Assembly (NCBI GenBank): GCA_016713585.1 | Contig: JADJOV010000021.1 | Location: 1 to 20,564, forward strand | Source: Bdellovibrionales bacterium | GTDB lineage: Bacteria; Bdellovibrionota; Bdellovibrionia; Bdellovibrionales; Bdellovibrionaceae | Length of the DNA: 20,564 nt | Direction of reading: 5' to 3' | Part shown: positions 6,968 through 15,593 of the stretch, one piece after another | Position numbering within the stretch: the stretch's first letter is position 1 | Layout: each line of letters starts with the position of its first letter | Notes under the pieces: generated by a model | Told to the model about the DNA's origin: nothing | What the model saw: the letters and a program-made list of their open reading frames with translations, nothing else | Database searches by the model: none | Translations under genes and position numbers: made by a program

Positions 6968-7240
6968 ATGAGACAGTTTTCAGAAGAATTCAAAGACCAG
7001 ATTTTAAAAGAAATAAAAGAAGTGGGAAATATCACTCTAGTTTGTAAGAAACATGATCTGAAAAGAACTACGGTGATGAACTGGCTGCATAAAATAAAGA
7101 ATAAAAGTAAAATATCCGAGCTGAAAATTACACGCGAACTCAATCGAAAAATAAAAGACCAGGAGCTTCAGATTGCCGTACTCACCTCGCTTCTAAAAAA
7201 AACATACCCACTCTGGAACAACGAAAAACCACTGTCTTAG
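6968..7240 (+). CDS. IS3-family transposase OrfA
   Basis: This 90-residue protein starts MRQFSEEFKDQILKEIKEVG, then NITLVCKKHDLKRTTVMNWL. It is the Tnp_8 helix-turn-helix that binds the IS ends, followed by a leucine-zipper-like helix (ELNRKIKDQELQIAVLTSLL) used for oligomerisation. An AAGGAGAAGG ribosome site precedes the ATG. The tail after LLKK is short and ends in the zero frame. Translation can pass into OrfB by a -1 slip on the eight A residues at 7195-7202, producing the OrfAB transposase; OrfA alone normally acts as a regulator. The gene is intact. Confidence 0.88.
   Translation: MRQFSEEFKDQILKEIKEVGNITLVCKKHDLKRTTVMNWLHKIKNKSKISELKITRELNRKIKDQELQIAVLTSLLKKTYPLWNNEKPLS
7195..7202 (+). 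other. Programmed -1 ribosomal frameshift site (A8)
   Basis: A run of eight A residues lies where the OrfA frame (codons CTA AAA AAA ACA) and the -1 OrfB frame (AAA AAA AAC) are both open. This is the usual A6G/A7-type slippery sequence of IS3 elements that yields the OrfAB fusion. Confidence 0.75.
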
Positions 7241-8154
7241 AGTTTAAACAGAAGGGTGTTTTCGTAAAAGTTTGCTCTGTTGCAGGGGTTTCTAGATCCT
7301 GTGCCTATTTTAGGAAAAAATCCGAGGTGGCGAGGCGACCTGGAAGATCACCGCCTGGATACACTGTAAATCGCGATGGCGCTCTCATTTTAGATCAAAC
7401 GATTGTGATGATTTTAAAAGAATACCGATCTTCACTGGAATTTTCCAATGGCGGAGGAGCTAGGAAATTATCCAAATATCTGGCTCTAGAACGGAAAATT
7501 TACATTAATCACAAGAAAATCTATCGCCTCTGCGATGAATACGATCTTCTTTTATTCCGACAAGAGGAGAAAAGGAAAAGGAAGTTTAAAAAAAGCAGGT
7601 GTGGGTATGTAGAGGTAAACTCACCTAACCAACTTTGGCAGTTTGATTTAAAATACATCTGGATCCATGGAGAGAACCGTTGGTGCTTTTTCTTAGGCTT
7701 CATAGATGTGGTTTCGAAAAAAATTACGGGCTGGTACGTGGGAAAAACCTGTAAAGCTGGAGATCTAGTTTTTACGCTCAATGAGGCGATAAAAAATGAA
7801 AATATCGGCAGTGATCAATCCTTGGTGATCAGAAGTGATAATGGTCCGCAGATGAGCTCAAATCGTTTTTATTTTTATTTAAAAAATTTAGAGAAAAAAT
7901 TAACTCACGAATTTATTCCGCCAAGATCTCCGGATCGCAATGCTTACATTGAGGCATTTAACTCAATATTGGAAATGGAAGTGATCCAAGTGCAGTATTT
8001 TAAGAATTTCGGAGAAGTGTATGCGGCGATGGTGCGGTTTATTGAATTTTACAACAACCGAAGGCTTCATGGCTCGATCGGGGATCTGAGCCCGAAGATG
8101 TTTCTAGAGGGCTATGAAAATGGCTCGATTACGCCCCAAGTCGTCGCGGTCTAA
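7195..8154 (+). CDS. IS3-family transposase OrfB (DDE catalytic part)
   Basis: The frame is open from the slippery A8 through to the TAA at 8152-8154; a GTG at 7327 is the first in-frame candidate for independent initiation. It contains an HTH_21 segment followed by the rve integrase core: first Asp in LWQFDLKYIWI, second Asp in VIRSDNGPQMSS, and Glu in DRNAYIEAFNSILEMEV, with the closing YNNRRLHGSIGDLSPKMFL typical of IS3. The spacing between the second Asp and the Glu is 37 residues by my count, against the usual 35. As OrfAB it cuts and joins the element ends through a circular intermediate. It appears full length and undamaged, unlike most neighbouring genes. Confidence 0.88.
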   Translation, partial: KKNIPTLEQRKTTVLEFKQKGVFVKVCSVAGVSRSCAYFRKKSEVARRPGRSPPGYTVNRDGALILDQTIVMILKEYRSSLEFSNGGGARKLSKYLALERKIYINHKKIYRLCDEYDLLLFRQEEKRKRKFKKSRCGYVEVNSPNQLWQFDLKYIWIHGENRWCFFLGFIDVVSKKITGWYVGKTCKAGDLVFTLNEAIKNENIGSDQSLVIRSDNGPQMSSNRFYFYLKNLEKKLTHEFIPPRSPDRNAYIEAFNSILEMEVIQVQYFKNFGEVYAAMVRFIEFYNNRRLHGSIGDLSPKMFLEGYENGSITPQVVAV

Positions 8155-8182
8155 GTGTCTTTAATTAAGGGTTTGACGGGCT

Positions 8183-8939
8183 TTTCAGTTTTCACATCAC
8201 ATTCTTCATGAGGATGGCAAAGTAGCGCATGTAGATCAGTACATTGATATGCGCCCAGGTGTTTCAAATTTTGATTTCGTTCGGCGCTTAATGGCTTCAC
8301 TAAGTAAAGATGACGGCACTATTTTTTCCGGTACGCTACCCATGAAAATACGGTCTTAAGGCAGATTCGAAAGTCAGTTGTTAGACACGCCTCTCAGTCA
8401 GACCAGGAAGAACTGGTTGCTTTCATTGACTCCATAACCAAGCCACGAAAAAATGAAGAAGGTACTCTGGCTTAAGAAACATACTCGATTTACGAGAAAT
8501 TGTACTGGAGCATTACTACCATCCGTTGATGGTTGGATCTAACTCAATTAAAAAGTGATCCCGGCGGTTTTGCAAGTCTGACTTTCTAAAATATAAGTAT
8601 GCTCAGCCAATTTACGGAAAGGGCCTCGCAGTACCCAGTCTTAACTTTGAAAGTAAATTGGATTGAATTGAACCAAGAAGGCCGAGTAAAAGATCCCTAT
8701 AAGCACCTTCCTTCAGTATTCAGTGACATCTCCCAGGAATTATTTGAGGAGATGCGCCAATGTTTCAAGATGACTCTATTGACGACGGCGGGCTGCGATG
8801 ACTGCATGGGGACGAATGCAGTTTACGGAAATGAAAGATGTGGAACGGGCCACAATACAGGTGGCCCTCTTAAAATACTGTGAGTTAGACACTCTCGATG
8901 GTGTGGTTGCTGGAGTATTGGAAAAATTTACTAGATTAA
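8183..8939 (+). pseudogene. DUF2779-family protein, C-terminal half only, frameshifted
   Basis: The coding remnant begins directly after the IS3 end: FQFSHHILHEDGKVAHVDQY, IDMRPGVSNFDFVRRLMASL, then ATHENTVLRQIRKSVVRHAS, ELVAFIDSITKPRKNEEGTL, LDLREIVLEHYYHPLMVGSN, KLVWIELNQEGRVKDPYKHL-type sequence and finally ALLKYCELDTL followed by SMVWLLEYWKNLLD and TAA at 8937-8939. This order of motifs, a DEDD-nuclease-like fold, is the DUF2779 domain. The family is usually about 500 residues; the N-terminal half is absent from this window. At least five frame changes occur. The family function is unproven; members are often annotated as nuclease-like and found in mobile regions. The IS3 element probably inserted into, or deleted, the 5' half. 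Confidence 0.75.
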
Positions 8940-9026
8940 CAGTTTATTCTGGAGAACATCTGGGCGGATTTGGATATAAAAAACTCCAATCAAAAATCTT
9001 ACTTTTTGCAGGTTGGCTCTGAAGTT

Positions 9027-9613
9027 TTAGATGAATTTCGATACGTTTGGTGATGTCCACAATGGAGTTCCCTGCGGGAAGCTCGAGAAAATCCCCTCAG
9101 GGTGGAGCATATCCCGGTCAGACCGGGCTTGTTTTCCTCCCTTTACCAGGGTATGGATTCCAAAGCCTGATATTAGACAATTCCAGAGAGGCTTGTAGTG
9201 ATCTATGAGGATGGCTTCGGCAGCATTTACGAATTCGGGCGCAACAATGAGCCACCGGCATCTGAAATCTTCAAGATGGAGCGTTTTGTTTGAGAAATTG
9301 TTCGCCCATGTTCCATTAAACGACGAATGACGTAGTTTTGATTGTTTAAACTTTTCGTCCCGGAACCTTTTCGGCCACCTGGTACCACGGCCTTACCAAC
9401 GTATATTGGCACATCGCGAAATTGCTTCGCGAGTCGTTTGTATGCATTGAACTCACCCCGGTAAAAGAGACCATAGACACCTGGGCCTTTCCCAACCTTT
9501 TCTGGTGGTAGTTGCTCCAAGGAACAGGATTCAAATGCTTTCACGAGGAGATCTACGATATCCTGGGAAAACGGATTAAAGACTTCGTCATCCTTACCGT
9601 GAATATTGGTCAC
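9027..9613 (-). pseudogene. Eco29kI-like GIY-YIG restriction endonuclease, one frameshift
   Basis: Starting from GTG 9613, the protein has KGPGVYGLFYRGEFNAYKRL (GIY half, Tyr47), PIYVGKAVVPGGRKGSG (YIG half, Tyr71), then YVIRRLMEHGRTI (the Arg and His helix). After a one-base frame change near 9290 come LHLEDFRCRWLIVAPEF, NAAEAILIDHYKPLWN (Glu, and Asn of the metal and phosphate site) and SGFGIHTLVKGGKQARSD, with TAA at 9027-9029. All expected catalytic positions of the Eco29kI family (Tyr, Tyr, Arg, His, Glu, Asn) are present, and about 195 residues is close to family length. Eco29kI itself cuts CCGCGG; the specificity here is not known. The gene follows the methyltransferase on the same strand, 90 bp downstream. 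Confidence 0.85.
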
Positions 9614-9703
9614 GATAAGTTATCGGAAGAATTGGGCTATTGCTTTAGGGTAACCTACTAAGTTGCTAGTGAAAGCGGGAGCTGGACTTCCACGTTTCTT
9701 GTC

Positions 9704-10868
9704 TTAGGTTTCTTTTGTGTCGAACTCGAGATCCCAGCAATCTTTTTTCATTTCTTTCGTCAAGGTCCTGGCAGGTTCGGCTGGTACCGCATTACCGATT
9801 GTCGCATGCATTCGCTCCTTGAACCATGAAACGCATAGTTATCAGGAAAAGTTTGTAGTCGAGCCGACTCTCTAACTGAGAAATATCGGACACTACCCTC
9901 TGGGTAAGCGAGCATGTTTTCGCCTCCTGGACATCCATGTACTCCGGCCTTCAGTGTCTTTGCTGGAAGGTCGTACGGGCTGCCTGTATGACCTGGATAT
10001 GAACGCGCTCCAGGAATTCCAATATGATTGAGAAATCCCGGATAAGGTTTTCCCATGATTGGTTCTGGTAAACCTATCAAAGCATCTCGGACAGTCTTAT
10101 GTGGAAGCTCTTTAGGAATATTTAAAAAGACCAGGCGCTTCACCCGTTCCTGCAGGAGGATGGGGCTGTTCTTTTGGTAGTTTGTGTCGCTTGAAATATG
10201 AACCATCAACGTATTTAGAATAAATCAATGCATCTTCTGTGTGCGTTGGTTTCGGCCATGACCACTCGACTTTAAGATCAGCCCTAAATCCAATAATAAA
10301 AAGTCGCTCCCTATACTGCGGGACTCCAAAGTCCACGGCATTGAGGAGTTTTGATTCCACCGAGTAAGTTACATTGCTCTTGGTTTCGGACAAGCGGAAC
10401 AGCCGTTTATAATGATCTTCCCAAGTGGCACCTTTCTTCGGGAGGCAATCCGCATAAGCCAATTGAAGATGAATGAAGTTCAGATATTCTTGAAATCGTT
10501 TCGCAGTGAGCCCCTTTACGTTTTCAATAAGGAAGGCTTTGGGGCGACTCGAAGCAAGTATTCTAATATACTCTGGGAAAGATCCTGGAATCATCGAAAC
10601 CACGCTTATGGCCAGCGATGGAAAATGGCTGGCAAGGAGGGCCTCCGAGCAGAGCGTCAAAGGTGTTGGGAATCCATTTTGAATCGAACTTCCTTACGTC
10701 TCCTTCATGTACACGCGAAGGGTCATCATTAAAAAGAGTGGAAGCATTCAATCTAAGAGTTGAACATGAGTTTTTTTCCCATTCAATCGCAAGGATACTT
10801 TCAAAACCTGATTGATGAGCCCCAAGTGCAAGTCCTCCGCCCCCTGCAAATAATTCGACAGACTTCAT
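9704..10868 (-). pseudogene. DNA (cytosine-5) methyltransferase, frameshifted
   Basis: ATG 10868 is preceded by an AAGGGG ribosome site. Motif I is VELFAGGGGLALGAHQSGFE, motif IV LLGGPPCQPFSIAGHKRG with the catalytic Cys, motif VI AFLIENVKGL, motif VIII VPQYRERLFIIGFR, motif IX HKTVRDALIGLPEP, and motif X ATIGNAVPAEPARTL, ending CWDLEFDTKET and TAA at 9704-9706. Total span equals about 388 codons, normal for the M.Eco29kI type. The breaks are three single-base frame changes (about 10570, 10150 and 9810), not deletions. It would methylate the cytosine of the cognate site to protect the host. It lies between the XRE regulator upstream and the endonuclease downstream, all in one direction. Confidence 0.87.
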
Positions 10869-10985
10869 CTTACCCCTTTCCCTTCTTCAAACTGAGACAC
10901 ATAACCCACTACACCTTACAACAAGAACATCGTTGAACATTTTTCCTGAGAAATTACTTACCTCAGCTAACTTCTCGGAAAGTGT

Positions 10986-11390
10986 TCATACTGGAAATCC
11001 AATTTCTTTTGCGTATCTAACGACTTCCCCAATAGCTTTGTATAGTGTTGGATTAAGATCCGCTGGGCTCTTGTACCGTTCTCTAAGTCTCGCCATGTCG
11101 AAAACATGGATGTCATCTTGGGCAAAAAATACTGCAAGGTTCACATCTAGTGCACGGGCAATCTTCTCGAGAGTTTCAACTGAGGGCTTCTTGTCGCCAG
11201 ACTCAATTTGGGCAACCGTACTTTGTGAAACGTCAGCCTTATTGGCGAGCTCAGCTTGGGTGAATTCGCGAGTCTCCCGGGAGTACTGTACTCGTGACGA
11301 AAGTGGAAAATGATCGATCAGTGGCCGCTTTCGGCCGCTTTTAACTTCTTCACCCTTCAATTTCTTGGGTCTATTGTCTGTCATATTCAT
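10986..11390 (-). CDS. XRE-family transcriptional regulator, intact
   Basis: This 134-residue protein has a basic, Lys/Arg-rich N-terminus of about 25 residues, then an HTH_3 domain at about residues 33-89. The domain contains TQAELANKADVSQSTVAQIE and SGDKKPSVETLEKIARALDV, with recognition helix QSTVAQIESG, and is followed by a roughly 45-residue C-terminal extension (VFDMARLRERYKSPADLNPT, ending AKEIGFPV) of unknown role. Two starts are possible (Met1 at 11390 or Met3 at 11384); AGGA spacing favours the second. The gene is divergent from the CBASS operon and upstream of the R-M genes in the same direction. It is flanked by two matching operators, one in each divergent promoter, so it probably represses itself (with R-M, if co-transcribed) and CBASS. 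R-M controller proteins are a known parallel. Confidence 0.85.
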   Translation of the reverse strand: MNMTDNRPKKLKGEEVKSGRKRPLIDHFPLSSRVQYSRETREFTQAELANKADVSQSTVAQIESGDKKPSVETLEKIARALDVNLAVFFAQDDIHVFDMARLRERYKSPADLNPTLYKAIGEVVRYAKEIGFPV

Positions 11391-11405
11391 TTTCCTATAT
11401 AACCC

Positions 11406-11434
11406 ATTGTAATTACTTATGGTAATAAATTCAA
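11406..11434 (-). promoter_or_regulatory. Predicted promoter of the XRE gene with operator in its spacer
   Basis: Read on the minus strand, TTGAAT (11434-11429), 17 bases, TACAAT (11411-11406). The spacer contains ATTACCATAAGTAAT (11426-11412), an inverted repeat with ATTAC/GTAAT arms. It is placed 16-20 bases before the XRE start. Confidence 0.65.
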
Positions 11435-11465
11435 TGAAAATAAGTTAAATTATTACTGATAGCAC

Positions 11466-11494
11466 TTGCATAATTACTATAAGTAATATATACT
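11466..11494 (+). promoter_or_regulatory. Predicted CBASS promoter with operator in its spacer
   Basis: TTGCAT (11466-11471), 17 bases, TATACT (11489-11494). The spacer contains ATTACTATAAGTAAT (11473-11487), a 6+3+6 inverted repeat differing by one base from the site in the opposite promoter. A repressor bound there would block sigma factor contact with both boxes. The leader to the CD-NTase start is about 80 bases. Confidence 0.7.
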
Positions 11495-11501
11495 AATAGT
11501 A
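11491..11501. promoter_or_regulatory. Third small palindrome over the CBASS -10 region
   Basis: TACTAATAGTA is an 11-bp perfect palindrome with the same TACT/AGTA half-site word as the main operators. It overlaps the -10 box TATACT and may extend repressor binding. Confidence 0.5.
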
Positions 11502-11578
11502 AAGTTCAAGTGCGTTATTTTTATAAATAGAACCCCCTTGAAGTAATTTGATTATTTTCCCACGCAAGGAGTACCAAA

Positions 11579-12627
11579 TTGGACCTGAAAAAGAAGCTCA
11601 ATAACCTTAATCAGCGTCGTTACGATGCAGTCACCAACTCATTTACTCTTTCCGAGGTGGCCACTAGGTCAACCCTCAATGAAACGGAAAAGTACTTAGT
11701 TGGTTCTATGGAAGAAGGTCTCGACAAAGCAGACTGAGATTGTAACTAGGACTGGAGAGAGAGTTCGTGGTCAACTGGAGGAACACCTGAGCGGCGAAGG
11801 ACTAAGTCAGGCTTTGATTACCAGGGGTCGGTTACCAATAATACGCACATCAAGATATACGGTGACATCGACTTGATAGTGGCGACCTCGAAATTTTTCA
11901 CCGCTAAAAACGGAAGCTACGCTCACATTCCTAACTTTACGGGAAGCACTCTAGACGTAATTCAGGACCTTCGAGCGAAGTCAAGACAGGCTTGAAAGAA
12001 CGCTTTCCGGCGGCAAGGTGGAAGACAAATCCAAGAGCCTTTGTATTAATGGAGGAGCCTTCAAAGACCTGTTGATGTAGTTCCGTGTTCTTGGATAAAA
12101 AGTAAAGAATTTGAAAACACTGGATCGAAATTTCATTTAGGCATTCGTGTCCAGGATGTCTATACGGGCCAGTGGATCGAAAACTTCCCGTTCATGCATA
12201 ACGCCATGTTGGATTATAAAGACAAGCAAACCGACGGCAACTGCAAGAGGGGAATTCGACTTCTAAAGAGCCTTAAAGAGGATGCGGACATTCAGATTGA
12301 TGTTTCTAGCTACGATATTTGCGGCCTAGTTTATAATTGCGAAGACCAAAAGCTAAAAACTCATTCTTACGAAACTGAGTTTCAGTTTTTATTTAGATTG
12401 CTTCAATTTCTCAGAGACTTAGAAAAAAATGCATTTTTCAAAGTTCCCTCATGGTTCCAAATCAAACTCGACTTTTGTTTTCGTCAGATGGACTGAGTGT
12501 CTCTGAGATGAAAAAGCTCGCAGACGAACTAGATGGTATTCTCGCCGAGATTCGAAATTCAACTCGGCCAGGCCTATTGAGGCAACCAACCCTGGCTGCG
12601 CTCCTTTATGGAAGAGGTAGTGGCTGA
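11579..12627 (+). pseudogene. CBASS CD-NTase (cyclic oligonucleotide synthase), several frameshifts
   Basis: TTG 11579 has an AAGGAG site seven bases upstream. The protein opens LDLKKKLNNLNQRRYDAVTN and SFTLSEVATRSTLNETEKYL. It has the nucleotidyltransferase core FDYQGSVTNNTHIKIYGDID followed by LIVATSKFF, near residue 97 with the first two Asp, and the third Asp in RPVDVVPCSWIKSKEF near residue 165. The helical C-terminal lobe follows (NFPFMHNAMLDYKDKQTDGN, GIRLLKSLKEDADIQIDVSS) and the gene ends GLLRQPTLAALLYGRGSG. In CBASS this enzyme makes a cyclic di- or trinucleotide on phage infection, which activates a co-encoded effector. The span equals about 349 codons, the usual size; frame changes lie near 11730, 11810, 11985-12065 and 12445. 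Its TGA overlaps the ATG of the next gene (TGATG), so the pair is translationally coupled. Confidence 0.8.
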
Positions 12628-13191
12628 TGCATGCATACAGTGTCAATCTTGAGCGTAGGAATCGTCCAATATGGATCATGGTGGCAATATCTATTTCAAT
12701 AGCAACAGGGTTGACCGCCATTTTCTCCGGCCTTAAGGAGCCGTGGAATTTAATTAAATTTGAATTCCAAGCGCATCGTTTCTATTTCTATTGATTTATC
12801 AGCTATTCGATAGAGAGCACTATGGAAGCTGGGACTTTTTAGATTCATCTTTCAAATTCCTGAGGCCTGACATCTCTGGCGAATGGGAAGGAATCATCAA
12901 GTCTTCGGTTAACGGTAAAGACTCAAAGATGGTAGCAACTATAAAACAGACTTGGTCAAGATGGGAATTAGTAGCCCTTTCGATCACTCTGATTCCTGTA
13001 GCTTCTCCGCAGTATTTTTCACGGAAAAATCACAGCCAAAGCTTGTCTATAACTATGAAAATGTCCCTCATACGAGGCAGTCAGAAACAATGACTCGTCA
13101 TATCAGCACAGCCAGGCTGCACCTTCGAAAAAATAGCCAATTGGTCAGGACATACTTCACAAGTGGCGAAAGAAGAATGATGGCTCAATAA
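12627..13191 (+). pseudogene. CBASS effector, Cap15-type (two membrane helices plus beta-barrel), frameshifted
   Basis: The protein starts MHAYSVNLERRNRP and has a first membrane helix IWIMVAISISIATGLTAIF. After a frame change near 12775 comes a second hydrophobic helix ASFLFLLIYQLF. A soluble beta-rich domain follows (RPDISGEWEGIIKSSVNGKD, SKMVATIKQTWSR, and, after a frame change near 12955, SFSAVFFTEKSQPKLVYNYE, TARLHLRKNSQLVRTYFTSG), closing at TAA 13189-13191. Total about 188 residues. Two N-terminal helices plus an SGEWEG...KQTW barrel is the Cap15 (SMODS-associated 2TM beta-strand-rich) layout. In that family a cyclic dinucleotide binds the barrel, the protein oligomerises and disrupts the inner membrane, killing the infected cell. 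Position directly after a CD-NTase with a 1-base overlap supports the call. Confidence 0.75.
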
Positions 13192-13271
13192 ATCTTCAAC
13201 GCAAGAAGTAGCCGCCTCTCATTCAGCCAGGAGTAGATTCCAACCCGACTCATTGTTTCACTAAATCTACA

Positions 13272-13307
13272 TTATGTTGAACATAAATGTGGGGTAAGTT
13301 GCCCCAC
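13272..13307. repeat. Palindrome followed by a GC hairpin between converging genes
   Basis: TTATGTTGAACATAA (13272-13286) is a perfect 15-bp palindrome. GTGGGG (13289-13294) pairs with CCCCAC (13302-13307) over a 7-base loop. There is no T-run, so this is a terminator-like structure or a binding site between CBASS and the primase gene. Confidence 0.5.
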
Positions 13308-13410
13308 CTTCCCCAGTAAAATGTCGTTTAAAGTTGGCTTCAGCTCCTTTTTTTGTACACATTTCTTTCTAAAGTAGTGGGAAAGTGGGGCTGCCGAAGT
13401 TATTTGTTCT

Positions 13411-15474
13411 TTATTTTTTTATAACCATTTTTTTGCTCGATATGGTTTTCGACTTTGGTGTAAGACCCATGGCCTTATCAGCAATATCAAAGAGGTCTTC
13501 CATTTCTTCTGGAATAGAACACTCCTTTGCCTTTTGCCGAATAATTTCTACCACCCTATCATTTCCCTCACGCTTAATATTGAAAGTATTGGGATATTTT
13601 TTTGCAAGATCTTCAAGTTTTTCTGCGTCCTGGTGCAGCCCTCATGTTGGAGAACTGAGATTTTATGGCACTTTGAAGAACTTCAATATGGTAATGATCA
13701 TTAGGTCGATTTTTACACCATTCAAAAAGACCACCCAGCGCTCCCACTCGGTTAGTCCCGCCTCCAAGACCTCTGCAGATCGTTGTGATGTAAAAACGCT
13801 AATCATGTCGTGTTCCAAAGTCTTAAAATATAAGTACCGAGCTAATGCCTCTATATTTTCCTTTGAACGAATCTCGGCGACAAATGCCGGAACGCTTGAC
13901 CACTCTTTTATAAAGCCACTTTCTTTCAGTTTTGTATCGGTAAGTTGAAGAACAGAAAATCGACGTTGGCCCTGTTCTAAAGTGATTGCATCGTAAAATT
14001 TGAAGACAAATAAAAAGGACGCATTGTTTTTAACTGAAACTGGATCTACCCCTTTTCTCAATTTCAATCTGCCAATTAACTACGTCTTTGATGCGATCCA
14101 GTGCCTCTCTAGTTGTTATTTTGATTTCATCGACATAAACGAGGGTTTTATTTTCAAAAGGTGCATTAAATTTTTCCTTAAAGACGGTATCCCTGACTTT
14201 TATAAAGTTCTGTTTTCCGTGTAGGTCTTCCATGATTTCACCCAAGATGCCTTTTCCAATTCCTTCTTCTCCAATTGCCGTCAGTATAGTCAGGTTTCTG
14301 TTTTGAAGTGAGTTGGCCAACCAATCCAAGAGATATTTGTAAGATGGTTCGTCGTGATCCGTTAAGAATCTGAAAAAGGTTTCATAAATTCCTGGAATAC
14401 TTGGTTTCTCCCGTTAGATCTCCACTAAAGAATAGTAGGATTTTCCATTGTGGTGCTCTATAGCAGTTGTACTTGAATGTCTGATCTTCATTGGCAGCCA
14501 GTAATGCGTGCGAATGAGGCAGATAATCAAATGAAGCGAATACTTTCTTTCTGGAGCTGTATTCGCCAAAGTCATCTCGAAGAATTGAACGAATTACGCT
14601 CTGGTCGATGTCACGTGTATCTCCATTATTTAGATTGACCGAAAGATAGTGGGATTGGTCCTGTTGATCAACAATAAGATGTGAGGATAAAATAAATTTT
14701 CGGAGACCATCATTCATGTCCCCTCTTGGTTCATATTGAGGCCCGCTTTGAAAGGCAGAAGCAATAGTGCTCAAGTCCTGAGAGTCGAGGATACCTGTGA
14801 TTTTTTCAGCCCTATCTATGAACTGGTCCTTTGTATAATGGTTCTGCTGAAAATCCTTAGCGGCTTTGAAGAGAGAGTTGTTCCAGTCACCATCTTTTGC
14901 ACCAAAACTTAAGAAATTAAGTGTAGATCTAGAGAGTTCGCCTTTCGGAAAGTGTCCCGAGTGTTGTTTCGTTATTGGTAACTCTACTTTAGTCTTAGGT
15001 ATTGGAGTAATCGTCTTTCCGACATTATTAATAGAAAATGGTTGGTGAGGACACAAATAGTAAAATCGAGAACAGTCTTTTGCCGCTTTATCTATAAACG
15101 GAAATTGATCAAAAAGACTCTTCCACGTGGCTTCATAGGTAGCTCTATTTGTAATCGAGTTGGATAGGCGAAGGACGACGCGGTAACGATCGCATACTAT
15201 TCCATGTTTATCCTTTTGATGCGACTTGCTTGGAATGATAATGTGTTCATAGTCTTGAAAGATGCCTTTTGCCTCCAAAAGTGATGGCCGTCGTCGACAT
15301 CAAAACAATGACATCAGCCGAAATAAAGTTAGAGGCTAGGCGTTTGCTGTCTTTGAAAACTCCATGTGACCAATCGTTGCTTTGAATCAAGGTGGCTAAT
15401 TCTTCAAGAGATTTGGTTTCAGTTAATAAAGCAATAGAATTGCCTTTCATGACGCTAAATATGATCGACGACAT
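13411..15474 (-). pseudogene. Primase-helicase (AEP primase plus SF3/DUF5906 helicase), frameshifted
   Basis: ATG 15474 has an AAAGGAG site. The N-terminal part is an archaeo-eukaryotic primase: ISADVIVLDVDDGHH with the metal-binding DxD, then YEHIIIPSKSHQKDKHG with the SxH motif and DRYRVVLRLS. The C-terminal part is an SF3/DUF5906 ATPase: Walker A TAIGEEGIGKGILGEIMEDL, Walker B NKTLVYVDEI, then KGVDPVSVKNNASFLFVFKF and EQGQRRFSVLQLTDTKL. It ends AMGLTPKSKTISSKKMVIKK at TAA 13413-13411. About 688 codons is right for this fusion, which initiates replication of phages, satellites and plasmids. Frame changes fall near 15300, 15285, 14360, 14060 and 13650. With the nearby recombinase it defines an autonomously replicating integrative element. 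Confidence 0.82.
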
Positions 15475-15593
15475 ATGTGCTCCTTTTAATTTAATGAATA
15501 AAATGTTTTTTCTAAAAGTGTTGATCGAGACCAAGCCAAGATGTTGTCTTCCAGCTTGGTCTCTGCTTTCAACTCAGTTCACTGAATGTTTTC

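Larger units (their letters stand above)
6913..8180 (+). mobile_element. IS3-family insertion sequence
   Basis: An IS3-type orfA/orfB pair with a -1 frameshift site is present. The ends are approximate. The left end is placed near TTGGACACA (6913) and the right near 8180, just before the DUF2779 coding sequence resumes. The terminal inverted repeats are imperfect: after aligning the inner ACTTAG words of both ends, about half the bases match. No matching target duplication could be seen, so a rearrangement may have followed insertion. Confidence 0.75.

Noticed and set aside
6904..8187. IS3 ends at TGA...TCA (6904 and 8187)
   Set aside because: The match between the ends is short, no target duplication fits, and the DUF2779 reading frame already starts at about 8183, inside that interval.
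11579..12627. Reading the CD-NTase as an abortive-infection AbiEii or ordinary antitoxin-type nucleotidyltransferase
   Set aside because: The GSVTNNT...DID spacing, the VDVVP third Asp, a size of about 349 codons and the overlapping Cap15-like gene fit CBASS better.
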